Shown: one piece after another, positions 32,759 to 41,613 of the stretch | Layout of the letters: each line of letters begins with the position of its first letter | Numbering within the stretch: the first letter of the stretch is position 1 | NCBI RefSeq assembly: GCF_019890675.1 | Contig: NZ_JAIOAA010000017.1 | Span: forward strand, 1-64,000 | Length of the DNA stretch: 64,000 nt | DNA from: Micromonospora sp. PLK6-60 | Lineage (GTDB): Bacteria; Actinomycetota; Actinomycetes; Mycobacteriales; Micromonosporaceae | Direction: 5' to 3' | The notes under the pieces: model-generated | The model's database searches: none | Told to the model about the DNA's origin: nothing | What the model saw: the letters and a program-made list of their open reading frames with translations, nothing else | Position numbers and translations under genes: made by a program

Positions 32759-34345
32759 ATGCGACTTCGAAGAAGGCTGCTGGCAGCCGCGTCCACCCTG
32801 CTCGTCGGCCTGGGCAGCAGCGTCGCCCTCGCCGCCCCCGCGCACGCGGTCGGTCCGGCCCTGCTGCCGGTCACCGTCACCAACACCACCGGCCGCGCCG
32901 ACGCCGTGCACCTCTACGTCATCGGCACCCAACTGGCCACCGGCCGGCTCGGTTACGTGACGGCCGCCGGCGCCTTCGTGCCGTGGACGGGCGGGCAGAT
33001 CCCGCCGGCACCCGCGCCCGACGCCGCCATTCCCGGACCCGGCAACGGCGGCAGCACCACGATCCAGTTCCCCCGCGGCTTCTCCGGCCGGGTCTACTTC
33101 GCCCTCGGCCAGAAGCTGAAGTTCTTCCTCACGCCGGACGGCCTCGTGCAGCCCGCCCCGTGGGCGGCGGGTGACGCCAACCGCGACATCCTCTTCGACT
33201 GGAGCGAGTTCACCTACAACGACTCGGGACTGTGGCTGAACAGCTCACAGGTCGACATGTTCGCGGTGCCGCACGCGGTGACCGTGACCGGCGCCAGCGG
33301 CGTGACCAGGCGGACCGGCGACGTGGTGACCAACGGGCGCAACGCGGTCATCGACGGGATCCGGGCCCAGCCGGGCTGGGCCAACACCGTGCACACCCGC
33401 TCGGACGGCACCGTGCTGCGGGTGCTGGCCCCGGGCAAGGCGGCCGGCGCCGGACTCCTCAGCCCCACCTACCTGGATTCCTACATCGCCGCCGCGTGGA
33501 ACGCGTACACCACCAGGACGCTGACCGTGGTCCCGTTCGTCAACCAGCCCACCGTCCGCTACTACGGCCGGACCTCCGGCAACACCATGACCTTCACCAA
33601 CGGCAGCGGCCAGGTGGTCGCCTCGTTCAACCGGCCCTCGTCGGCCAGCGTCTGGGGCTGCGACGGCGACCTGCCCGCGCCGAACGACCAGGTCGTCGGC
33701 CCGATCTCGCGTACGCTCTGCGCCGCGCTGAACCGCGGCACCCTCGGCACCGTCGACACCCAGCCCAGCACCGACGCCGCCGCCTTCTACCGCAACACCC
33801 CCACCAACCAGTACGCCCGGCTGATCCACGCCAACATGGCCGACGGCAAGGCGTACGCGTTCGCCTTCGACGACGTCGGCGGCTTCGAGTCCCTGGTGCA
33901 CGACGGCGATCCCCGCGCCGCCGGACTGGTCCTCAGCCCGTTCGGCGCCGGCGCGACCAGCACCCCGACCGCTCTCGTCAGCAGCCTGAACAACAAGTGC
34001 ATCGACGTGCCCAGCGCGAACTTCGTCGACCGCGCCGCCCTGCAGATGTGGACCTGCAACAACACCAACGCGCAGCAGTGGACCTTCGCCGGCACCGCCC
34101 TGCGCAGCCAGAACAACAAGTGCATGGACGTCGACGGCGGCTCGACGGCCAACGGCGCGACGGTCCAGCTCTACACCTGCAACGGCACCGGCGCCCAGCA
34201 GTTCACCCTGAGCCCGGCCGGGGACCTGGTCAACCTGCAGGCCAACAAGTGCGTCGACATCAAGGACCGCAACGCCAACGACGGCGCGCGGCTGCAGCTG
34301 TGGGACTGCTCGGGGATCGCCAGCCAGAAGTGGCGCAAGGGCTGA
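32759..34345 (+). CDS. Secreted GH64 beta-1,3-glucanase with ricin-type lectin domain
   Basis: This 528-aa protein has a signal peptide (cleavage near APAHA, residue 30), a GH64 domain (about 31-395) and a C-terminal CBM13 lectin of three repeats (NNKCIDVPS, NNKCMDVDG, ANKCVDIKD). The catalytic pair is visible as Glu150 in FDWSEFT and Asp166 in SSQVDMF, 16 residues apart as in the characterised laminaripentaose-producing enzyme. It would cut fungal or algal beta-1,3-glucan outside the cell. Control is probably through the operator at 32717-32728. Confidence 0.93.
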   Translation: MRLRRRLLAAASTLLVGLGSSVALAAPAHAVGPALLPVTVTNTTGRADAVHLYVIGTQLATGRLGYVTAAGAFVPWTGGQIPPAPAPDAAIPGPGNGGSTTIQFPRGFSGRVYFALGQKLKFFLTPDGLVQPAPWAAGDANRDILFDWSEFTYNDSGLWLNSSQVDMFAVPHAVTVTGASGVTRRTGDVVTNGRNAVIDGIRAQPGWANTVHTRSDGTVLRVLAPGKAAGAGLLSPTYLDSYIAAAWNAYTTRTLTVVPFVNQPTVRYYGRTSGNTMTFTNGSGQVVASFNRPSSASVWGCDGDLPAPNDQVVGPISRTLCAALNRGTLGTVDTQPSTDAAAFYRNTPTNQYARLIHANMADGKAYAFAFDDVGGFESLVHDGDPRAAGLVLSPFGAGATSTPTALVSSLNNKCIDVPSANFVDRAALQMWTCNNTNAQQWTFAGTALRSQNNKCMDVDGGSTANGATVQLYTCNGTGAQQFTLSPAGDLVNLQANKCVDIKDRNANDGARLQLWDCSGIASQKWRKG

Positions 34346-34398
34346 CCGCGCGCGGGGTGCGACAGGTCGGGGCATCATCGGCGGACCAGCGGGTATTC

Positions 34399-34427
34399 TT
34401 GATCAGGTCCAGACTGCACCATATATC
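34399..34427 (+). promoter_or_regulatory. Predicted acyl-CoA oxidase promoter
   Basis: TTGATC (34399-34404) and TATATC (34422-34427) are 17 bp apart. The start point would lie only about 10-15 nt before the gene, giving a very short leader. Confidence 0.55.
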
Positions 34428-34447
34428 CGCCATGTCGTGAGGTGACC

Positions 34448-36436
34448 ATGCCCGAGCACGCGTCCGACATCGACCTCGACCGCCTGCGGGAAGTGCTCGA
34501 CGGGCCGTGGGCGAAGGTCCGCAACGCGCACCGGGAGCACCTCGACGAGCGCTTCCTCCCGGTGTACGGCGAGACCGGCGACCAGGCTCGCGAGCGGATC
34601 AGCCGGCTGCTCACCGAGCTTCCGGTCGAGCTGGGTATCGCGTCGGCCTTCCCCACCGAGTACGGCGGCGCATCCGACGTCGGCGGCTCGATCGTCGCCA
34701 CCGAGATGCTGGCGCAGGTCGACCTGTCACTGATGGTCAAGGCGGGCGTGCAGTGGGGCCTGTTCGGCGGCGCCGTGCTGGCCCTCGGCACCCGGCGGCA
34801 CCACGACGCCTACCTGCGGGACATCATCTCGGGCACGATCTTCGGCTGCTTCGCGATGACCGAGACCGGGCACGGCTCCGACGTCCAGCAGCTGCGCACC
34901 ACCTGCACGTACGACCCGTCGACGCAGACCTTCGACCTGCACACCCCGCACGAGGCGGCCCGCAAGGACTACATCGGCAACGCGGCCCGCGACGGGCGGA
35001 TGGCGGTGGTCTTCGCCCAGCTGATCACGGGCGGGCGCCGGCACGGCGTACACGCCTGGCTGGTCCCGATCCGCGACGCCCAGGGCAACCCGCTGCCCGG
35101 TGTGACCATCGGCGACGCGGGACCCAAGGCCGGCCTGCTCGGCGTGGACAACGGGCGGCTCAGCTTCGACCACGTCCGGGTGCCCCGGGACATGCTGCTG
35201 GACCGGTACGGTCAGGTCGCCGCCGACGGCACCTACTCCAGCCCGATCGAGAACGACTCGCGGCGCTTCTTCACCATGCTCGGCACTCTGGTCCGCGGCC
35301 GGGTCAGCGTGGGCGGCGCCGCGGCGGCGGCCACCAAGTCGGCGCTGACCATCGCCGTGCGCTACGGCGACATCCGTCGCCAGTTCTCCACCCCCGACGC
35401 CGACCGGGAGGTGCTGCTCAACGACTACCTGGCCCACCAGCGCAAGCTGCTGCCCGCCCTGGCCACCACGTACGCGTTGACCTTCGCCCAGGCCGAGCTG
35501 GTGGCCGCGCTCAACGAGGTGCACGGCAGCGACGGGCCGGTCGACGAGCACCGGCAACGGGAGCTGGAGTCCCGGGCCGCCGGCCTCAAGGCCGCCCAGA
35601 CCTGGCACGCCACCCGCACCATCCAGATGTGCCGCGAGGCGTGCGGCGGCGCCGGCTACCTGGCCGAGAACCGGCTGCCCAGCCTCAAGGCAGACACCGA
35701 CGTCTTCACCACCTTCGAGGGTGACAACACGGTGCTGCTGCAACTGGTGGCCAAGGGGCTGCTCACCGGCTACCGCGACGAGTTCGGCTCGCTGGACGGC
35801 TGGGGGCGCGCCTCCTTCGTCGCCGAGCAGGTGCGCGAGATGGTGCTCGAACGCACCGCCGCCCGGTCGGTCATCGAACGGCTGATCAGCGCGGCGCCCG
35901 GCCGCGACGAGGAGGTCGCCGTCACCGACCGAGGCTGGCAGCTCAAGGTCTTCGACGACCGCGAGCGGCACCTGCTCGACGGCGCGGTCCGCCGGCTGCG
36001 CAACGGCGCGGCGACGAAGAAGGACCGTCCCTTCGACATCTTCAACGACGTCCAGGACCACGTCCTCGCCGTCGCCGCCGCGCACGTCGACCGGGTCACC
36101 CTGGAGGCGTTCGTCGCCGGCATCGAAGCCACCGCGGACCCGGCGGTCCAGGCGCTGCTGTCCCGGGTCTGCGACCTGTACGCGCTCAGCGTCATCGAGG
36201 CCAACAAGGGCTGGCTGCTGGAGCACGGCCGGCTCACCCCGGCCCGCGCCAAGGCGATCACCGCCGTGGTGAACGGCCTGCTCAAGGAGCTGCGCCCACA
36301 GCTGCGCACGCTGGTGGACGGCTTCGCCATCCCGGACGCCTGGTTGCACTGCGCCATGCTGCGCGAGGAACCCGACCGGCAGGAGACGATGGCCGCCCAC
36401 GACGCCGCCGATGACCCGCAGGCGGTCCCGGCATAG
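34448..36436 (+). CDS. Acyl-CoA oxidase/dehydrogenase
   Basis: This 662-aa protein has the acyl-CoA oxidase layout: an N-terminal helical region, FAD-site motifs FGCFAMTETGHGSDVQQLRT, GGAGYLAENRLPSLKADTDV, and FTTFEGDNTVLLQLVAKGLL, whose Glu is the expected catalytic base. A long C-terminal oxidase domain follows. Oxidases perform the first step of fatty acyl-CoA beta-oxidation using O2; an ACAD using an electron carrier cannot be excluded. ATG 34448 has a GAGGTG site directly upstream; GTG 34442 is the alternative. It is convergent with the GH5-like gene. Confidence 0.87.
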   Translation: MPEHASDIDLDRLREVLDGPWAKVRNAHREHLDERFLPVYGETGDQARERISRLLTELPVELGIASAFPTEYGGASDVGGSIVATEMLAQVDLSLMVKAGVQWGLFGGAVLALGTRRHHDAYLRDIISGTIFGCFAMTETGHGSDVQQLRTTCTYDPSTQTFDLHTPHEAARKDYIGNAARDGRMAVVFAQLITGGRRHGVHAWLVPIRDAQGNPLPGVTIGDAGPKAGLLGVDNGRLSFDHVRVPRDMLLDRYGQVAADGTYSSPIENDSRRFFTMLGTLVRGRVSVGGAAAAATKSALTIAVRYGDIRRQFSTPDADREVLLNDYLAHQRKLLPALATTYALTFAQAELVAALNEVHGSDGPVDEHRQRELESRAAGLKAAQTWHATRTIQMCREACGGAGYLAENRLPSLKADTDVFTTFEGDNTVLLQLVAKGLLTGYRDEFGSLDGWGRASFVAEQVREMVLERTAARSVIERLISAAPGRDEEVAVTDRGWQLKVFDDRERHLLDGAVRRLRNGAATKKDRPFDIFNDVQDHVLAVAAAHVDRVTLEAFVAGIEATADPAVQALLSRVCDLYALSVIEANKGWLLEHGRLTPARAKAITAVVNGLLKELRPQLRTLVDGFAIPDAWLHCAMLREEPDRQETMAAHDAADDPQAVPA

Positions 36437-36438
36437 GC

Positions 36439-36454
36439 CCTGCCTATCGGCAGG
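36439..36454. terminator. Short hairpin between convergent genes
   Basis: CCTGCC-TATC-GGCAGG is a perfect 6-bp stem in and after the 7-bp gap between the acyl-CoA oxidase and GH5-like genes. Confidence 0.45.
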
Positions 36455-38063
36455 CGGCCGTGACGACCACGGGCGCCTGCGCCAGCGCCGGCGGGCGGCA
36501 GTCACCCGGTGCCGCCGGCCGCCACGCCGCGGCCACGTTGTGGACCCAGTCCTCCGGCCGGTGACCGGCCCACCGGGAGAGGTCGTGCCCGCCGTCCAGG
36601 CCGGCGGCGAGCAGCACGCCGTAGGAGCCGGTCCGGACCGCGGCCAGCAGTTCCCGCATGCCGACCGCCGGGTAGCCGAGCGCGGCACACGCCTCCTGCC
36701 CCTCCCGCCAGCAGGTCCAGGCGAGGGCCGGATCGCCGATCGCCCGGTCCGGGTACGGCGCCGTGAACAGGTCGTACACCACCGCGTCGGTGCCGATGGT
36801 CTGACCGACGCTCTGCCAGAAGTCGACGGCGTGCGCGGCGTCCGGCATCGGCTTGGCGCAGACCGCCCGCTCGTCCCGGCACACCGCCCCCGGCCCGGTG
36901 TAGCTGCCGTGGCTCCAGGTGAGCGCGACGATCGGCGTGATGCCGGCCGCCGCCAGCCGCTCGGTGTACGCGACGACCTCCTGCCGGTACGGCTCGCCGC
37001 CGTAGCGCGGGTCGACGTACGGCAGGCCGAGCCAGCAGGCCTCGTTGAGCGGTAGGTACACCGCCTGCACGCCGCGGGCGGCCAGCCGGTCCACGGCGGT
37101 CGCGTCGACCGGACCGTCCCAGATGCCCTGCCCGTGCACGCACCGGGACTCCGCGCCGGTACGCGCGAGCGGTGCCAGCGGTCGGGGAGCCGCCGCGTCG
37201 ATGACCGGGGAGATGCCCCACAGCCGGTCCCGCACGACGCTGACGTACGGCGCCTGGCGTTCCTCGCCGGGGGTCAGCACCCGCACGAGCGGGGCCGCGC
37301 TGCTCTGCTTCGCACCCTGGTCGTCGTACGCCCAGGCGAAGAGGAGGTATCCGCCGGCCGGCAGGTCCCGCCACCGGGCGGTGTACGGCGCGGTGGTGTC
37401 GGTGCCGAGCGGGACCGGCTCCGGCAGGTCGCCCATGCCGAAGAACTCCACCCGGGCGATCCGCCGGCCCGGCGCGGGTGTGGCGGTGGCCTCGACCGTG
37501 ATCGTCGCCGGTGCGAAGAAGTGGTCCCCGTCCTCGGGTCGGATGATCCGCACGAGGGGCCGGTTCGGGTCGGGCCCCGGGCTGGGTGACAGGCTCGGGG
37601 TCGGGCTCAGCGTCGGGCTCGGCGTGCCCGGCGTGGCCGTCGGGCCGGGCGCCGGCGGCAGCACGGTCCCGCACGGGACGCCGTTGAGCGTGAAGGCGGC
37701 CGGGCCGCCGCCCTTGACCCCGCGCGTCATGACGTACGGAAAGGAGACCCGCCGGTCCGCCGGCAACCCGGCACCGGGGAGGCCGCGCAGGGTGACCTGC
37801 CCGCCGTGCTGTTCCCAGCGCACGCCGTCGACGTGCTTGAGCTGCTCGGTGGGATACCGGAGCTGGAAGCGCAGCGTCCACTCCCCCAGCGACCGGCCCA
37901 CGCTCACCACGGTGAGCTCGCCGCGTTGCATCGACGGGTACTGGAACCGGATCTGCGTCTCGACGGCGCATCCGCCGGCGGCGGACGCCGGGAGCACCAC
38001 GGCGAGGGCCGGCGCGGCGGCGACGAGCGCGGCGACGACCAGCCCGACGATGCGATTCCTCAT
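36444..38063 (-). CDS. Secreted GH5-like pseudoglycosidase with CBM2-like and Ig-like domains
   Basis: This 539-aa protein has a signal peptide (to about residue 29), a CBM2-like beta domain (31-132), a Pro/Thr/Ser linker (135-168), an Ig-like domain (169-265) and a GH5-like barrel (about 270-539). The barrel keeps family landmarks such as LPLNEACWLGLPYVD and CWREGQEACAALGYPAVGM. The residues expected at the active site are replaced, however: Arg by Tyr in AVYLPLNE, His by Thr in ALTW, the acid/base Glu by Ala435 in DLFTAPYP, and the nucleophile Glu by Ala536 in PVVVTAACR, where the protein ends. It is probably a non-catalytic binding protein. It is divergent from the DHFR-family gene. Confidence 0.75.
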   Translation of the reverse strand: MRNRIVGLVVAALVAAAPALAVVLPASAAGGCAVETQIRFQYPSMQRGELTVVSVGRSLGEWTLRFQLRYPTEQLKHVDGVRWEQHGGQVTLRGLPGAGLPADRRVSFPYVMTRGVKGGGPAAFTLNGVPCGTVLPPAPGPTATPGTPSPTLSPTPSLSPSPGPDPNRPLVRIIRPEDGDHFFAPATITVEATATPAPGRRIARVEFFGMGDLPEPVPLGTDTTAPYTARWRDLPAGGYLLFAWAYDDQGAKQSSAAPLVRVLTPGEERQAPYVSVVRDRLWGISPVIDAAAPRPLAPLARTGAESRCVHGQGIWDGPVDATAVDRLAARGVQAVYLPLNEACWLGLPYVDPRYGGEPYRQEVVAYTERLAAAGITPIVALTWSHGSYTGPGAVCRDERAVCAKPMPDAAHAVDFWQSVGQTIGTDAVVYDLFTAPYPDRAIGDPALAWTCWREGQEACAALGYPAVGMRELLAAVRTGSYGVLLAAGLDGGHDLSRWAGHRPEDWVHNVAAAWRPAAPGDCRPPALAQAPVVVTAACR

Positions 38064-38223
38064 CGACAATCCCCCGTACATCGACGTTAATCACTTCGAA
38101 GGTTGAGCGGGCCCGGGCCGGAAGTCAAGGACATCCCGGGAAAGGCGGCACCGGGCACCGATGAGTTCCGGTCGCGCGACCGGTCCAGGCGGTAAGGGTC
38201 CATGCCAACCGGAGGTGTCGAAC

Positions 38224-38760
38224 GTGCGCAAGGTCGTCGTCTACGAGCTGTCGTCCCTCGACGGGGTCGCGGAGAAGCCGGATGACTTCTTCGGCGACTG
38301 GGACGACGTGATGGATGCCAACCTCGGCGCTGTCATCGCGGCGCAGGACGCGGTCATCCTCGGCCGGCGCAGTTACGACGAGTGGGCCGGGTACTGGCCG
38401 GGCAGCGACGTCGAACCATTCGCGACCTTCATCAACGGGGTAGCGAAGTACGTCGCCACGTCCACACCACTCGATCCGAAGTGGGACAACACGACTGTCG
38501 TCGACGGCGATCTGGTCGAGTTCGTGCGGGACCTGAAGAACGAGCCCGGCGCCGACATCGGCGTGCACGCCAGCATCTCGGTCGCCCAGGCGCTGCTTGC
38601 CGCGGGCCTCGTCGACGAGCTCCGGTTGGTGATCGCGCCGGCGGTCGCCGGCGGTGGGCGGCGGCTCCTCGACGGCGTGCCGGCGATCCGGCTCGAGCCG
38701 ACCCGGAGCACCACCTCACCGACCGGCCATCTGCTCCTCGACTACCGCGTCCTCGGGTAG
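38224..38760 (+). CDS. Dihydrofolate reductase (RibD C-terminal) family protein
   Basis: This 178-aa protein has the DHFR-like fold of the RibD C-terminal family: RKVVVYELSSLDGVAEKP, DAVILGRRSYDEWAGYWPG, DIGVHASISVAQALLAAGLV and VIAPAVAGGGRRLLDG. Members are NADPH-binding reductases of unknown substrate. The GTG at 38224 has GGAGGTG 8 nt upstream. Its neighbours give no hint of a pathway. Confidence 0.85.
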   Translation: MRKVVVYELSSLDGVAEKPDDFFGDWDDVMDANLGAVIAAQDAVILGRRSYDEWAGYWPGSDVEPFATFINGVAKYVATSTPLDPKWDNTTVVDGDLVEFVRDLKNEPGADIGVHASISVAQALLAAGLVDELRLVIAPAVAGGGRRLLDGVPAIRLEPTRSTTSPTGHLLLDYRVLG

Positions 38761-38822
38761 GCGAGCGGCGCCCGAGCGGTTCCTCGCCGCGCACCGACCT
38801 CGGCCCCGGGCGCGGCCGCTGC

Positions 38823-39764
38823 TCAGCGCACGCTGGACGGCTGCCGTCGCGCCGGATCACCCAGCCGGCCGTGGGGCCGGGCCGGTCCACGACGACCGCG
38901 CCGCAGGCGGATCACCACCACCAGCACCGCCAGCACGCCCCCGGCCAGGGAAAGCCCGAGCCAGCGCAGCCGTGAGTCCGGCTGGGACGCCTCGGCGGTG
39001 GTGGCGGCGACCCAGGCGGCGAGGTTGTCGGTGCGGGCGGCCGTGTCGTCCCCGGTGTGCGGGCAGGCCGGGCCCCGGCTGACCACCGCCACGAGTTCGG
39101 GCCGGTCACCGTCGCCGGTGCGGAAGTACGGCCCGCCCGAGTCGTGCGGGCAGGCGCTGGTGTCGGCCCGGGGCGCCCGGCCGGCCATGCTCACCGTCAC
39201 GTCGTCGACCCCGGTGACGACGAACTCGCCGGTCTGCAGGCGGTCCACGGTGTCGCCCACGTCGTAGCTGGTCAAGCCCCAGCCGGTGAGCCGGACCACC
39301 TCACCGGGCCGGGCGGGCGCGGCACCGACCCGCAGCGGGGTGACGTCGGTGACCGGCTCGCCCAGCTCGGCCAGGGCGACGTCGGCCGACGCCGACTGCC
39401 GCACCGCGACGACGTCGATCTCGTGTCCGGTCCGGTCGGCCAGGGCGGTGCGGCCGATCGTGGCGGTGGTGCGCCGGGCCACCGTCCGGTCGACGCGCCG
39501 GCCCGACCCGTCGCGGAAACAGTGGCCGGCGGTGATCACCCAGCGGGGTGCGACGAGCGCGCCGGAGCAGGAACTGTCCCGGCTGCCCTGATCGGCCGCC
39601 GGCAGGCCGGTCATCGTGAGCAGGACCGAGAAGCCGTACTCACCGGACGCCACGTCTTCGCCGTTGGCGATCGCCTGGGCCGGCTTGGGGGCGCTGACCA
39701 GGACCGCGAGGGCGACGACCGCGAGGGCGGCGATCCGCAGCAGCGTGGTTCGCATACCACCCAT
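38823..39764 (-). CDS. Membrane-anchored trypsin-like serine protease
   Basis: This 313-aa protein has a signal peptide ending PAQA at residue 31, a chymotrypsin-fold domain and a C-terminal helix (268-286) with a basic tail (RLRRGRRG). The triad is His81 (TAGHC), Asp128 (SADVALAEL) and Ser209 (CPHDSGGPY). Signal cleavage after PAQA would expose IANGED directly, the equivalent of the activated trypsin N-terminus, so no propeptide is apparent. It should be active at the outer membrane face. A second ATG at 39755 may be the true start. It lies 49 bp upstream of the kinase stop on the same strand. Confidence 0.85.
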   Translation of the reverse strand: MGGMRTTLLRIAALAVVALAVLVSAPKPAQAIANGEDVASGEYGFSVLLTMTGLPAADQGSRDSSCSGALVAPRWVITAGHCFRDGSGRRVDRTVARRTTATIGRTALADRTGHEIDVVAVRQSASADVALAELGEPVTDVTPLRVGAAPARPGEVVRLTGWGLTSYDVGDTVDRLQTGEFVVTGVDDVTVSMAGRAPRADTSACPHDSGGPYFRTGDGDRPELVAVVSRGPACPHTGDDTAARTDNLAAWVAATTAEASQPDSRLRWLGLSLAGGVLAVLVVVIRLRRGRRGPARPHGRLGDPARRQPSSVR

Positions 39765-39813
39765 CCTGGGTCCCGGGCGGTATGGGGAAGATAAAGAAAA
39801 CGCGGGGCAGGGC

Positions 39814-40920
39814 CTAGGGTGTGCCGGGAAGCCGGACCGTGACGAGGAGACCGCCGGCGGAGCGCGGGACGAGGTCGAGGGTCCCGTCGTGGGCGCGGAC
39901 GATGCTGTGCACGATGGCCAGGCCGAGGCCGACGCCGGCGTGCTCGTCGATGCGTACCCTCTCCGTTGCGCGCCGGAACGGCTCGGTGAGGGTCGGCACC
40001 AGTTCCGGTGGGAGCCGCGGGCCGGTGTTCGCCACCCGCAGCGCGCACGTGCCGCCGTGCGCCTCGGTGCGGACCGTCACCGTGCCGCCGGCGGGGAGGT
40101 TGTGCACGACGGCGTTCTGGACGAGGTTGGTCGCCATCCGCGACAGGAGTTCGGCGGAGCCGATGGTCCGGGCCACCCCGCCCGTCACCTCCAGCGTGAT
40201 CCCGCGCCGTTCGGCCAGTGGCAGCAGCGTCTCGGCGGCTTCCTCGGCGATGAGCGAGAGGTCGACGCGCTGGTGGGGGAGCTTTCCGCGGTCGCCGCGG
40301 CTGAGCAGCAGGAGTGCCTCGGTGAGGTCGATCGCCCGGGTGTTGACCGCGTGCAGGCGTTCGACGAGTTCGTCCCGGCCCCGCGCCGGGTCCTTGCGGG
40401 CGACGTCGAGCATCGTCCGCGAGATCGCCAGCGGGGTGCGCAGTTCGTGGGAGGCGTTCGCGGCGAATCTCCGCTGTTCGGCGACGTGGGACTCGAGTCG
40501 TCCGAGCATGGCGTCGAAGGCGTCGGCGAGCTCGCGGAATTCGTCCTGGCGGCCCGGTAGCCGGATCCGGTGGGCGAGCGACCCGGTAGCGGCCATCCGG
40601 GTGGCGTCGGTGATGCGCACCAGGGGGGCGAGCATCCGGCCGGCGAGCAGCCACCCACCCAACAGACCGAACAGCAGCAGGAACACGAACACCGCGGCCG
40701 CCCGGGGGGCGAAGGCGCGGAGCAGGTCGTCCCGGCTCGGACCGCCCAGCGGGGGAAGCTGCTGATGGTGACTCAACGGGTCCACGACCCGTTCCGTGGG
40801 CACGTAGCGCAGCAGGAACACCCAGACGGCCGCGAGGAGCAGCGTGCCGGCGAGCAGGAGAAAGCCGGCGTAGCTGGCGGTGAGCTTGAGGCGCACGCTC
40901 AGACCGGGGGCTCTGACCAC
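39814..40920 (-). CDS. Two-component sensor histidine kinase
   Basis: This 368-aa kinase has a membrane helix at 17-38, a short extracytoplasmic loop, a second helix at 74-94, a HAMP domain (95-147), the HisKA motif NASHELRTPLA with His158, and an ATPase domain with the N-box (ATNLVQNAVVHN) and G-box (GVGLGLAIVHSIV). The GTG at 40920 has GAGGAG 6 nt upstream and lies 10 bp after the response regulator stop. The small sensing loop (about 35 residues, His/Pro-rich) suggests it senses the membrane or a small ligand. Confidence 0.92.
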   Translation of the reverse strand: MVRAPGLSVRLKLTASYAGFLLLAGTLLLAAVWVFLLRYVPTERVVDPLSHHQQLPPLGGPSRDDLLRAFAPRAAAVFVFLLLFGLLGGWLLAGRMLAPLVRITDATRMAATGSLAHRIRLPGRQDEFRELADAFDAMLGRLESHVAEQRRFAANASHELRTPLAISRTMLDVARKDPARGRDELVERLHAVNTRAIDLTEALLLLSRGDRGKLPHQRVDLSLIAEEAAETLLPLAERRGITLEVTGGVARTIGSAELLSRMATNLVQNAVVHNLPAGGTVTVRTEAHGGTCALRVANTGPRLPPELVPTLTEPFRRATERVRIDEHAGVGLGLAIVHSIVRAHDGTLDLVPRSAGGLLVTVRLPGTP

Positions 40921-40930
40921 CGATCGCTCC

Positions 40931-41608
40931 TCACGTCGGGCCGGGGGGTGCGGTGTCGATGCGGTAGCCGACGCCGGGCACCGTGGCGATGATCCAGGGC
41001 TGGCCGAGTCGTTTGCGCAGTGCGGAGACGGTGATCCGGACGGCGTTGGTGAACGGGTCGGCGTGCGCGTCCCAGGCCCGTTCCAGCAGTTCCTCGGCGC
41101 TGACGACACCGCCCTCGGCGGCGACGAGGATTTCCAGCACGGCGAACTGCTTGCGGGTGAGCGCGACGTGGTGGCCGTCGCGGAAGACCTCCCGGCGGAA
41201 GGGGTCGAGCCGCAGGCCGGCGAGCTCACGCACCGGTGGCCGGGCGTGCCCGCGCCGGCGGTCGAGCGCTCTGAGCCGCAGGACGAGTTCCCGCAGCTCG
41301 AACGGCTTGGTGAGGTAGTCGTCGGCGCCCAGCTCGAACCCGGAGGCCTTGTCGTCGATCCGGTCGGCGGCGGTGAGCATGAGGATCGGGATGCCGCTGC
41401 CGGAGGCGACGATGTGCCGGGCGACCTCGTCGCCGGAGGGGCCGGGGATGTCGCGGTCGAGGACCGCGAGGTCGTAGGAGTTGACGCCGAGCAGTTCCAG
41501 GGCGGAGTCGCCGTCACCGGCGATGTCGGCGGCGATCGCCGCCAGCCGCAGCCCGTCCCGGACCGCCTCGGCCAGGTAGGGCTCGTCCTCCACGAGCAGC
41601 ACCCGCAT
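40931..41608 (-). CDS. OmpR-family response regulator
   Basis: This 225-aa protein has a receiver domain (acidic pocket EDE at 7-9, phospho-acceptor Asp51 in LAVLDRDIPG, Lys in YLTKPFE) and an OmpR/PhoB winged helix (ALTRKQFAVLEILVAAEGGV, NAVRITVSALRKRL, ATVPGVGYRI). It lies between the VanZ-like gene (5-bp gap) and its kinase. Its likely DNA sites are the paired GGTAT repeats at 42359-42388 and 43695-43724. Confidence 0.93.
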   Translation of the reverse strand: MRVLLVEDEPYLAEAVRDGLRLAAIAADIAGDGDSALELLGVNSYDLAVLDRDIPGPSGDEVARHIVASGSGIPILMLTAADRIDDKASGFELGADDYLTKPFELRELVLRLRALDRRRGHARPPVRELAGLRLDPFRREVFRDGHHVALTRKQFAVLEILVAAEGGVVSAEELLERAWDAHADPFTNAVRITVSALRKRLGQPWIIATVPGVGYRIDTAPPGPT

Positions 41609-41613
41609 GTGAC

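Noticed and set aside
38761..38822. Terminator between the DHFR-family and protease genes
   Set aside because: Several GC-rich pairings are possible, but none forms a clear stem with a short loop.
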